The position numbers were made by a program, and so were the translations under genes. DNA of 11,887 bases from JADKCL01 sp046050405 (lineage in GTDB: Bacteria; Bacteroidota; Bacteroidia; J057; JADKCL01): contig JBJOPY010000109.1 in the NCBI GenBank assembly GCA_046050405.1, positions 1-11,887 on the forward strand, written 5' to 3'. Shown here piece by piece: positions 1-6,022 of this stretch. The notes below the pieces were generated by a model, which saw only the letters and a list, made by a program, of their open reading frames with translations, searched no databases and had not been told where the DNA came from. Every line of letters starts with the position of its first letter. Position 1 is the first letter of the stretch.

Positions 1-2360
1 CGCCCAGCCTCCTTGATGTTTGCCAGCGGCGTCCGGATCGTGATGCCGTTTTTCGTGATGATCATCAGGTCGTTCGTGGTGTCGTTGACCGACATGATGC
101 TGATCAATTCGCCGGTCTTTCCAGTGATGTTGATCGTTTTCACGCCCTTTCCTCCCCGGCGGGTCTTCCGGTAGTCGTCAATGTGCGACCTTTTCCCAAA
201 CCCATGCTCACTGACCACGAGCAAGGTCGCGTGGGGGTCACGGATGATCACCATTCCGACCACAGCGTCCTTGTCATTGGCGAGCCTCACCCCGCGCACG
301 CCGGTGGAACCTCTGCCCATGTTGCGGGTTTCGTCCTCGGGGAATCGGATCGCACGCCCGGAGCGGAGGGCCATCACGACCTCCTCCCCCGGCTTGACCA
401 GCTTGGCTTCCAGCAGCTCGTCATCCTCGTTGACATGGATGGCAATGATGCCTGTGGCCCTAGGGCGGCTGTAGGCCTCGAGGAGGGTCTTCTTGATGAC
501 GCCCTTTTTGGTGCACATGATCACGGAGGTATTCATCAGCAAATCCTCGTTCTTCAGATCTGCAACGGTGATGAAGGTCTTGATCTTGTCGTCAGGATCG
601 ATCTGGATCAGGTTCTGAATCGCCCTGCCCTTGCTCTGGCGGCTTCCCTCAGGAACCTCATAGACGCGGAGCCAGTAGCACTTGCCCTTCTCCGTGAAGA
701 AGATCAGGTAATTGTGCGTCCAGGCCGTGAACAGGTGCTCGATGAAGTCCGTATCCTTCGTACCCGCTGCCTTGGATCCCCTTCCACCCCGCTTCTGCGA
801 GCGTATTTCACTGGTCAGGGTGCGCTTGATGTAACCCTCGTGCGACACGGTGATGATCACCTCCTCGTTCGGGATCAGATCTTCCATGCTGAGGTCGCCT
901 GTCGCAAACTCGACGGCGGTGCGGCGCCCGTCGCCGTACTTTTCGCGCATGTCCAGCAACTCATCCTTGATGATCCCCATGATGAGGATCTCACTTGCCA
1001 GGACCTCCTTGTAATAATTGATGGTCTTCATCAACTCGTCGTATTCCTCGCGAATCTTATCCCGCTCGAGCCCTGTCAGGCGCTGCAAGCGCATGTCCAG
1101 GATGGCCCGTGCTTGCAGTTCACTCAGGCCGAAGGTCACCATCAGTCCGTCGCGTGCATGGTCGGGGCTTTCGGAGGCACGAATCAGGGCGATCACCTCA
1201 TCCAGGTGGTCCAGGGCGATGAGCAGACCCTCCAGGATATGGGCGCGCTTCTCCGCCTCGCGAAGCAGGAACTCCGTCCGGCGCACGACCACCTCATGGC
1301 GATGGGCAACGTAGTGCTTGATCATGTCCTTGAGGTTCAGGATCATCGGCCTGCCATTCACCAGTGCGATGTTGTTCACACTGAAGGACTGCTGCAGCTG
1401 CGTGTACTTGAAGAGCTGGTTCAAGACTACGCTGGCCATCGCCTCCCGCTTGATCTCGAAGACGATCCGCATGCCCTCGCGGTCGCTTTCGTCCCGCAGG
1501 TCTGAGATGCCTTCCAGCTTCTTTTCATTGATCAATGCCCCGATGTTCACCAGCAGGTTCCCCTTGTTGACCTGATAGGGGATTTCTTCCACGATGATCC
1601 ACTCGCGTCCGTTCGGCTGCTCCTCGATGCGGGCCTTGGCACGCACCAATACACGTCCGCGCCCCGTTTCGAAGGCGCGGATGACACCTTCCATTCCATG
1701 GATGATCCCGCCGGTGGGAAAGTCGGGTGCGGTGACGATTTTGCAGAGCTCACCGATGGAGATTTCACGGTTGTCAATGTAGGCGACGATCGCCGATATC
1801 ACCTCCGTGATGTTATGCGGTGCCATGTTGGTGGCCATGCCGACGGCGATTCCGCTGCTGCCATTGATGAGCAGATTCGGAACCTTGGACGGGAGCACAC
1901 TTGGCTCCTTCAGGGAATCGTCGAAGTTGGGACGGAAATCCACCGTCTCCTTGTCCAAGTCGGCCAGCATCTCCTCGGCAATCTTGCGAAGGCGCGCCTC
2001 GGTGTATCGCATCGCTGCGGGCGGGTCACCGTCGATCGACCCGAAGTTTCCCTGCCCATCCACCAATGGATAGCGCAAGCTCCAATCCTGCGCCATCCGA
2101 ACCATGGTGTCGTAAACGGCGGAATCCCCGTGCGGATGGTATTTTCCCAATACCTCACCCACGATTCTGGCGGATTTCTTGTAAGGCCTGTTCCAACCAA
2201 GACCCAGTTCGGTCATCCCGTACAGCACCCGGCGGTGTACAGGCTTGAGCCCGTCACGCACATCGGGCAAGGCGCGGGAGACAATCACCGACATCGAGTA
2301 ATCGATGTAGGCGCTCTTCATTTCTTCTTCGATGACCCGCTGAACGATTTTCCCTGCCAT
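1..2360 (-). CDS. gyrA: DNA gyrase subunit A, 3' end cut by window edge
   Basis: GyrA is the DNA-breaking subunit of gyrase, which with GyrB introduces negative supercoils using ATP. The reading frame starts at ATG 2360 and stays open to base 1, giving 786 complete codons; family members run to about 820-870, so only the last part of the C-terminal domain is missing. The N-terminal winged-helix/tower region is intact. The quinolone pocket reads YHPHGDSAVYD, so Ser80 and Asp84 (E. coli Ser83 and Asp87) are wild type. The catalytic tyrosine is Tyr119 in AAMRYTE. The GyrA box, diagnostic of gyrase rather than topoisomerase IV, is QKRGGRG at about residues 522-528; a second RRGGKG motif sits near 734-739 in a later beta-pinwheel blade. 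No Shine-Dalgarno is visible. It is transcribed away from the ribosomal-protein operon and separated from it by 421 bases containing DnaA-box-like sites. Confidence 0.98.
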   Translation of the reverse strand, partial: MAGKIVQRVIEEEMKSAYIDYSMSVIVSRALPDVRDGLKPVHRRVLYGMTELGLGWNRPYKKSARIVGEVLGKYHPHGDSAVYDTMVRMAQDWSLRYPLVDGQGNFGSIDGDPPAAMRYTEARLRKIAEEMLADLDKETVDFRPNFDDSLKEPSVLPSKVPNLLINGSSGIAVGMATNMAPHNITEVISAIVAYIDNREISIGELCKIVTAPDFPTGGIIHGMEGVIRAFETGRGRVLVRAKARIEEQPNGREWIIVEEIPYQVNKGNLLVNIGALINEKKLEGISDLRDESDREGMRIVFEIKREAMASVVLNQLFKYTQLQQSFSVNNIALVNGRPMILNLKDMIKHYVAHRHEVVVRRTEFLLREAEKRAHILEGLLIALDHLDEVIALIRASESPDHARDGLMVTFGLSELQARAILDMRLQRLTGLERDKIREEYDELMKTINYYKEVLASEILIMGIIKDELLDMREKYGDGRRTAVEFATGDLSMEDLIPNEEVIITVSHEGYIKRTLTSEIRSQKRGGRGSKAAGTKDTDFIEHLFTAWTHNYLIFFTEKGKCYWLRVYEVPEGSRQSKGRAIQNLIQIDPDDKIKTFITVADLKNEDLLMNTSVIMCTKKGVIKKTLLEAYSRPRATGIIAIHVNEDDELLEAKLVKPGEEVVMALRSGRAIRFPEDETRNMGRGSTGVRGVRLANDKDAVVGMVIIRDPHATLLVVSEHGFGKRSHIDDYRKTRRGGKGVKTINITGKTGELISIMSVNDTTNDLMIITKNGITIRTPLANIKEAG

Positions 2361-2440
2361 TTTCTAGTATTCTTCAGTAAATTTAGACAACATGAATAGT
2401 ACGGCAATTTAGGGAAACTAATGCTACCGCATCGGATCGT

Positions 2441-2513
2441 CTATCCACATATGATTGTGGACAACCTGAATCAAAGTTGGTAGAATTCAACCCGTTGGAT
2501 AATTTTTTCCACA
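2441..2513. promoter_or_regulatory. cluster of three DnaA-box-like sequences
   Basis: Compared with the DnaA box TTATCCACA, the plus strand has CTATCCACA at 2441-2449 (one mismatch), the minus strand has TTGTCCACA at 2456-2464 (one mismatch), and the plus strand has TTTTCCACA at 2505-2513 (one mismatch, matching the relaxed TTWTNCACA form). The first two face each other across 6 bases and form a TCCACA/TGTGGA dyad. A fourth, weaker copy (TTATCCAAC, minus strand) lies at 2494-2502. They sit 81-153 bases upstream of gyrA. DnaA could act here as a transcription factor for gyrA, or the sites could belong to a replication origin. The second is less likely because the ribosomal operon to the right would then be transcribed head-on to the fork. 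Confidence 0.5.
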
Positions 2514-2674
2514 CATCCGGCAATTTCTCCGAATCAAGTCCTGGATGATGATTCCTCTCCATGCCAATGGGACAGAGCAAGTCAAAGGTAAACCCAGCCC
2601 CCACAAAGCCTTCATAGAGACTATTGGATGAACCTGCAATGGCCTTCTCCCCTAAGATTACCTATACAAATCGG

Positions 2675-2688
2675 ATGTACGGGTACAT
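2675..2688. repeat. short perfect palindrome ATGTAC-GG-GTACAT
   Basis: Two perfect 6-base arms are separated by two G's, in the non-coding stretch between gyrA and the rplI terminator. The form suits a dimeric regulator's operator, but no promoter element is visible beside it and no candidate regulator is adjacent. It could be chance. Confidence 0.35.
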
Positions 2689-2723
2689 TCCCGCAATCCA
2701 CCAAAGTGCCCAATAGGGATGGA

Positions 2724-2760
2724 AAACTCGGAAGGCCACCTGTAATGGGCGACCTTCCGA
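2724..2760 (-). terminator. terminator of the rpsF-rpsR-rplI operon
   Basis: On the minus strand a perfect 8-bp stem (TCGGAAGG at 2760-2753 with CCTTCCGA at 2735-2728) begins 21 bases after the rplI stop codon and is followed by GTTTTCC. The T-run is short (four), so the match to an intrinsic terminator is good but not ideal. Its position right after the last ribosomal gene, facing the gyrA control region, fits that role. Confidence 0.6.
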
Positions 2761-2781
2761 ATATCTTGATCCCTAACACGG

Positions 2782-3231
2782 TTACTTCGCAGCTGAGACG
2801 ACCTCGATCTTGACCTTGGCCTTGACTTCCTTGTGCAAATCGACCGTCACTTCATATTGGCCGACCTCCTTGATGGCGGCATCAAAGAGGATGCGCTGAC
2901 GCTCGACTTCGAAGCCCTTGGCTTCCAGCTGGCTGGCGACCATCGTGGGCGTAACCGAACCGAACAGCCTTCCATCCGGCCCCGCAAGGGTAGCGATGGT
3001 CAAGGTGAGCTTGCCCATCTCCTCCGCAATGCGAAGCGCTTCGTTCTTGATGTGATCCTTCTTGTGAGCCGCCTGGCGCATGTTCTCAGCGTGGATCTTG
3101 CGGTTCGTCTCCGTGGCCATGATGGCGATTCCTTGCGGAATGAGGAAGTTGCGCGCAAATCCGGGCTTCACCGAGACAATGTCATTTTTCTCACCGAGAT
3201 CTTTGTGGTATTTCTTGAGAATTACGTCCAT
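2782..3231 (-). CDS. rplI: 50S ribosomal protein L9
   Basis: L9 (bL9) binds 23S rRNA at the base of the L1 stalk and helps keep the reading frame. The 149-residue product has the normal length. Its N-terminal domain carries the family's motif VSVKPGFARNFLIPQG at about residues 20-35. The long connecting helix follows (about 41-75, rich in K, E and A), then the C-terminal RNA-binding domain with GRLFGSVT near residues 85-92. It is the last gene of the operon: its ATG lies only 4 bases after the rpsR stop codon, so translational coupling is likely. An AAGG just before the ATG is too close to serve as a normal Shine-Dalgarno. Confidence 0.97.
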   Translation of the reverse strand: MDVILKKYHKDLGEKNDIVSVKPGFARNFLIPQGIAIMATETNRKIHAENMRQAAHKKDHIKNEALRIAEEMGKLTLTIATLAGPDGRLFGSVTPTMVASQLEAKGFEVERQRILFDAAIKEVGQYEVTVDLHKEVKAKVKIEVVSAAK

Positions 3232-3235
3232 GACC

Positions 3236-3520
3236 TTATTTAATGGTATCGGTTACGAATGGAAGAAGTCCAAGGTGACGGGCACGCTTGACGGCCACTG
3301 TGAGGCGGCGCTGATACTTCAGGCTGGTGCCTGTGAGGCGACGGGGAAGGATCTTGCCTTGGTCGTTCAGGAACTTCCGAAGGAAGTCGGGGTCTTTGTA
3401 GTCGATGTACTTGATCCCGTTGCGCTTGAACCGGCAGTACTTCTTGGGCATGTTGGTGGACTTGATCTGATTGACCGCCGTCGGCCCGATGCCTCTGTCT
3501 TTGGTTTTCGTGTATGCCAT
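3236..3520 (-). CDS. rpsR: 30S ribosomal protein S18
   Basis: S18 (bS18) binds the platform of the small subunit as a heterodimer with S6. The product is 94 residues. The basic core is typical of the family: KKYCRFKRNGIKYIDYKD at about 26-43, then a region containing LRKF, the motif GKILPRRLTGTS, and a conserved lysine/arginine-rich helix ending in ARHLGLLPF. A roughly 20-residue variable tail precedes the core. The gene lies 18 bases after the rpsF stop and 4 bases before rplI. Unlike its neighbours it has a strong Shine-Dalgarno (GGAGG) nine bases before the ATG, which is notable in a phylum whose ribosomes usually ignore such signals (see the separate entry). Confidence 0.97.
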   Translation of the reverse strand: MAYTKTKDRGIGPTAVNQIKSTNMPKKYCRFKRNGIKYIDYKDPDFLRKFLNDQGKILPRRLTGTSLKYQRRLTVAVKRARHLGLLPFVTDTIK

Positions 3521-3528
3521 TTCTCTTT

Positions 3529-3535
3529 CCCTCCC
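3529..3535 (-). promoter_or_regulatory. strong Shine-Dalgarno of rpsR
   Basis: The minus strand reads GGGAGGG here, with the GGAGG core nine bases before the rpsR ATG at 3520. No other gene in the window has an equally strong, well-spaced match; most have none. The site decides the rpsR start and may have a regulatory role. Confidence 0.75.
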
Positions 3536-3538
3536 GTA

Positions 3539-3928
3539 TTAAGTGTTTTCCTCTTTTTTCTTGCCGAATCCCTGCTCGCGACGCTTCTTGTTGAAGGCTG
3601 CGTGGTGCTTCTCGACACGCACAGTCAGGAATCGAATCACAGATTCGTCATAGAGGTACTCTTGCTCCAGCTTGCCGATGACAGCCGTCGGAGCGGTGAA
3701 TTCAGCGTAGCAATAGTATGCAGTGTTTTTCTTCTCGATGGAGTATGCCAGCTTCTTCTGGCCCCAATGCTCGAGGTTCGTGACTTCACCGCCGCCCTTG
3801 ACGATCAAGTCCTCGAATTTCTTTGCGACCTTGCGGTAGTCGGCCTCTGAAAGCTCCGGAGACACCAGGAACGTGGTCTCATACGGTACTTTCATGCCGG
3901 AAAGGTCAATACTAATTTCCAGTGCCAT
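3539..3928 (-). CDS. rpsF: 30S ribosomal protein S6
   Basis: S6 (bS6) binds the central domain of 16S rRNA together with S18. The product is 129 residues from ATG 3928. The S6 ferredoxin-like fold is recognisable from YETTFLVSPELSEADY (about 15-30), through EVTNLEHWGQKKLAYSIEKK (about 48-67) and YCYAEFTAP, to the EYLYDESVIRFLTVRVEK strand; a charged lysine-rich tail follows. The first 11 residues (MALEISIDLSG) are not part of the usual family start. An in-frame ATG at 3895 gives MKVPYETTF, which looks like the normal S6 N-terminus and would yield 118 residues, so the start is uncertain. Neither ATG has a Shine-Dalgarno. It is the first gene of the rpsF-rpsR-rplI operon, with a consensus promoter upstream. 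Confidence 0.95.
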   Translation of the reverse strand: MALEISIDLSGMKVPYETTFLVSPELSEADYRKVAKKFEDLIVKGGGEVTNLEHWGQKKLAYSIEKKNTAYYCYAEFTAPTAVIGKLEQEYLYDESVIRFLTVRVEKHHAAFNKKRREQGFGKKKEENT

Positions 3929-3979
3929 TGAAAATCAACGTTTTATGTTCTTCTCCATAGACGACAGCCTAGGATTTTC
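3897..3979 (-). promoter_or_regulatory. possible structured leader around the rpsF start
   Basis: Two inverted repeats surround the alternative rpsF start codons. GAAAATC (3979-3973) can pair with GATTTTC (3936-3930), whose last base lies one base before the ATG at 3928. CTGGAAA (3922-3916) can pair with TTTCCGG (3903-3897, one G-U pair), ending one base before the ATG at 3895. Ribosomal operons beginning with rpsF are often autoregulated by the S6-S18 dimer binding the leader; I cannot match the known S6-S18 RNA motif here with confidence. Confidence 0.35.
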
Positions 3980-3990
3980 GAAACGAGCTG

Positions 3991-4021
3991 CAAAGTTAGC
4001 CATTTTTTTCTGCCCAAGCAA
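3991..4021 (-). promoter_or_regulatory. Bacteroidota-type promoter of rpsF operon
   Basis: On the minus strand a perfect -7 box TAACTTTG (3998-3991) is preceded by TTG (4021-4019) with a 20-base spacer that includes an A-tract, matching TTG-N(19-21)-TAnnTTTG. Transcription would start near 3985, giving a leader of roughly 57 bases to ATG 3928. A CAAGC-AATA-GCTTG dyad (4015-4028) overlaps the -33 element and could be an operator. Confidence 0.85.
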
Positions 4022-4047
4022 TAGCTTGCCCACAATTCATTTTCCCA

Positions 4048-4061
4048 GGCTGCAGGCAGCC
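4048..4061 (-). terminator. weak hairpin after the six-gene cluster
   Basis: GGCTGC-AG-GCAGCC forms a compact GC-rich hairpin that begins one base after the stop codon of the gene ending at 4063. No T-run follows (the next bases are TGGGAAAATG), so it does not meet the usual intrinsic-terminator pattern. Some read-through from the cluster into rpsF is possible. Confidence 0.3.
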
Positions 4062-4062
4062 G

Positions 4063-4704
4063 CTATTGCCGCCGGATGACCTTGAAGGCGATTTCCCTCC
4101 CATGGCCTTGCAGGATGGCCAGGTTGATCCAGCTTAGCGCAAACTTCTCCAGCAGCTCCACCTTGTCCTCCCCCCCGAAGTCCCAGCACGCTTCGAATCC
4201 CAGATCCAGGGCCAGCTGCCGGGCAACCTTCTTGGCTTCGGAATTTCCGCCAGCCATGAACATGTCCAGGCTCACCGAATGTGGGACAGGACTCTCCTGG
4301 TGATAGCTGGGGTTGGCCATGTTCTCGAAACCGGTCGTGTTGAAGCATTTGACCACGGCTGCATCCTTGCTCAGGGCCACGATGGCGTGGTAACCCGTCG
4401 CATAGGGCTCTGGACGCATGCGGATGGCATTGGTGGTATCGATCACGACCTTGCCTTCCAGCGGCCCCATGAGCGGGACCAGGTCTGCCACCACATCGGC
4501 GGGAGTGGTGACCACCACCACATCCGCGCCGTCACATGCAGACTGAACTTCTTGAAATTCGGCGCCTTCGATCTCCCTGGAGGCTTTTTCAGATTTGGGG
4601 GAGGAGGCGTCACGGATGCCAAATACCACCTGGTGGCCACGCTTGATCCACCCTTTTCCAAGTGCCGAGCCGACATTTCCGGCTCCGATTATTGCAATTT
4701 TCAT
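4063..4704 (-). CDS. NADPH-dependent F420 reductase-like protein
   Basis: This 213-residue protein belongs to the NADP-oxidoreductase, coenzyme-F420-dependent family, a single Rossmann domain with a short helical C-terminus. The dinucleotide loop GAGNVG is at residues 7-12. The end of the second strand reads VVFGIRD (26-32), where Arg31 and the following SSPK would favour NADP(H) over NAD. ADVVVVTTPADVV and GKVVIDTTNAI are the next strands, and VVKCFNTTGFENM matches the family's substrate-side motif. The physiological substrate cannot be read from sequence: many bacterial members lack F420 and act on unknown compounds. It is the last gene of the minus-strand cluster, 37 bases after the carbonic anhydrase gene, with a modest AAGGA seven bases before its ATG. 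No signal peptide or membrane segment is seen. Confidence 0.85.
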   Translation of the reverse strand: MKIAIIGAGNVGSALGKGWIKRGHQVVFGIRDASSPKSEKASREIEGAEFQEVQSACDGADVVVVTTPADVVADLVPLMGPLEGKVVIDTTNAIRMRPEPYATGYHAIVALSKDAAVVKCFNTTGFENMANPSYHQESPVPHSVSLDMFMAGGNSEAKKVARQLALDLGFEACWDFGGEDKVELLEKFALSWINLAILQGHGREIAFKVIRRQ

Positions 4705-4741
4705 TGTATGTCCTTTTTATAGGTGATGTCTTTTTCGCAGC

Positions 4742-5383
4742 TTATTTTTCAATCGGCTTCAAGTCGTAGATGCTTCGGATGGAGGCGAATTCTTCTTCCA
4801 TGTCCAGCCCGAGGTCGATGAGTTTGCCGGTGCGCACGTCGAAAACCCAGCCGTGTACCTTCGGGAATCCTGTCCTGTACCATGAGCGCTGCACATGGTC
4901 GATCTTGATCACATTCAGGCACTGCTCCACCACGTTGAGCTCCACAAGGCGGTCAAATAAACGCTGTGGGGCAGTGATGGCCGAGAGTTCCGCTTGGTGG
5001 AGGCGGTAAACATCGCGCAAGGTTTGCAACCAACTGTTCAGCTGCCCCATGTCACTCGGATGCAGGGCCGCCTTCACACCGCCACACTCGTAATGCCCGC
5101 AGACGATGATGTGCTTGACCTTCAGGTGCTCGACCGCATATTGAACGACTGCATTGAGGTTGTTGTCAGTGCTGACCACCAGGTTTGCGACGTTGCGGTG
5201 AATGAAGATCTCACCCGGCTGGCCACCCATCAAATCCTCCGCCGTCACACGGCTGTCCGAGCATCCGATGTAGAGGTACTCTGGTGATTGGCCCCGGGAA
5301 AGCTTCTCAAAGTAGCCGGGATCCAATGCCAGCTTATCCGCAACCCAATTTCGATTGTTTTCAAAAACTGTGGAAATGTCCAT
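4742..5383 (-). CDS. can: beta-class carbonic anhydrase
   Basis: This cytoplasmic zinc enzyme interconverts CO2 and bicarbonate. The 213-residue product shows the complete beta-class active site: Cys41 with the Asp43-Arg45 dyad in IGCSDSR, and His97 and Cys100 in CGHYECGG. The HRNVANLV motif is at 62-69 and QYAVEHLKVKHI at 81-92. Length and motifs match E. coli Can-type enzymes. In that type Trp39, Arg64 and Tyr181 form a non-catalytic bicarbonate site; here the first is Tyr38 while Arg63 is kept, so allosteric behaviour could differ. There is no signal peptide. The ATG lies 3 bases after the stop codon of the TMEM175-like gene, so the two are surely co-transcribed and probably translationally coupled. 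The nearby bestrophin-like gene suggests that the enzyme handles bicarbonate entering or leaving through a channel; that is inference. Confidence 0.93.
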   Translation of the reverse strand: MDISTVFENNRNWVADKLALDPGYFEKLSRGQSPEYLYIGCSDSRVTAEDLMGGQPGEIFIHRNVANLVVSTDNNLNAVVQYAVEHLKVKHIIVCGHYECGGVKAALHPSDMGQLNSWLQTLRDVYRLHQAELSAITAPQRLFDRLVELNVVEQCLNVIKIDHVQRSWYRTGFPKVHGWVFDVRTGKLIDLGLDMEEEFASIRSIYDLKPIEK

Positions 5384-5386
5384 TTC

Positions 5387-6022
5387 TTATTTTGAGTGAT
5401 GTTGTGAATCTTCCAGTACGCGTTCCGGAACGAAGTACATGGTCGGCACCAGCAGGAAGAGCGAAAAAGATACATACACGGAAACGAAGCTGGCAAAGGC
5501 GGCAATGAGGTAGGTGCCCATCGCGATCCAGTTCTTGATTCGCGCCCTGCGGCTGGCCCGCTCGCTCACATGGGCATGCACGATCCCGGCCCGGTAGGCA
5601 TAGGTGCGCAGCAGGGTGAATGCCATTGCATTTCCGAAAAACACCAACCCATAACAGAGGGAGGCATGCGGCAGCAGCGGGTTCGCACCCACGAAATTCG
5701 TGCAAAATGGAACCAGGCTCATCCAGAAAAGCAGGTGCATGCTGTACCAAAGCAGTTTACGGTCGGAGTGAACGATTTGGTGGAACAATTGGTGATGGTT
5801 CACCCACATGATGCCCAGCATGATGAAGCTCAGCACGTAGCAGACGAATTTGGGGCCAACCTGCTGGAGGAGGTCCCAGACATTGTCCTCCGTCGGCACG
5901 CCCCCCAGTTTCAGGTCGAAGACCATCACGGTGATGGCAATGGCGATGACTCCGTCGCTGAATGCCTCGATCCGCTGTGTCGGGATCCCGGTTTCGGGAT
6001 GATGCCTATTGGAGGTAGCCAT
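5387..6022 (-). CDS. TMEM175-family (DUF1211) cation channel protein
   Basis: The 211-residue membrane protein carries the TMEM175 signature in its first membrane helix: Arg17, then FSDG (21-24) followed by VIAIAITVMVFDLK. Studied members are potassium-permeable channels in which this helix lines the pore; bacterial forms assemble as tetramers of six-helix subunits, and this length fits one six-helix unit. A second helix ends in the family-typical WVNHHQLF (73-80), and four more hydrophobic segments follow. I chose the ATG at 6022 because the alignable family sequence begins just after it; the open frame upstream is only a shadow of the bestrophin gene. The gene overlaps the end of that gene by 17 bases and ends 3 bases before the carbonic anhydrase gene. 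It has no visible Shine-Dalgarno, as expected for a coupled gene in this phylum. Confidence 0.88.
   Translation of the reverse strand: MATSNRHHPETGIPTQRIEAFSDGVIAIAITVMVFDLKLGGVPTEDNVWDLLQQVGPKFVCYVLSFIMLGIMWVNHHQLFHQIVHSDRKLLWYSMHLLFWMSLVPFCTNFVGANPLLPHASLCYGLVFFGNAMAFTLLRTYAYRAGIVHAHVSERASRRARIKNWIAMGTYLIAAFASFVSVYVSFSLFLLVPTMYFVPERVLEDSQHHSK

Larger units (their letters stand above)
2361..2781. other. gyrA-rplI intergenic region, no gene seen
   Basis: This is the longest gene-free stretch in the window, and it is visibly more AT-rich than the flanking genes. It holds three DnaA-box-like 9-mers (2441-2513), a perfect ATGTAC-GG-GTACAT palindrome (2675-2688), a GAATCA/TGATTC inverted repeat (2531-2536 and 2549-2554) and the rplI terminator (2724-2760). 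The gyrA promoter should be here but is not clear. The best match is CAACTTTG on the minus strand at 2472-2479, one base off TAnnTTTG, with no TTG at the proper distance upstream. Short open frames at 2383-2604 (minus) and 2628-2813 (plus) show no family resemblance; the first would overlap the gyrA promoter zone and the second runs into the rplI 3' end. I judge neither to be a gene. I see no tRNA-like fold. Confidence 0.7.

Noticed and set aside
183..1505. Long plus-strand open frame of 440 codons
   Set aside because: It lies opposite gyrA, whose minus-strand product is unmistakable; the plus-strand translation shows no family pattern and is an antisense shadow of a GC-rich gene.
2383..2604. 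73-codon minus-strand open frame upstream of gyrA
   Set aside because: No family resemblance, no clear initiation signal, and it would cover the DnaA-box cluster and the likely gyrA control region.
2361..2781. Chromosomal origin of replication
   Set aside because: Only three good DnaA boxes, no dnaA or dnaN nearby, no clear AT-rich unwinding tract, and the ribosomal operon would face the fork head-on. Kept only as a possibility in the findings.
4020..4062. Unannotated small gene between rpsF and the reductase gene
   Set aside because: The space is filled by the rpsF promoter and a short hairpin and has no open frame with coding character.
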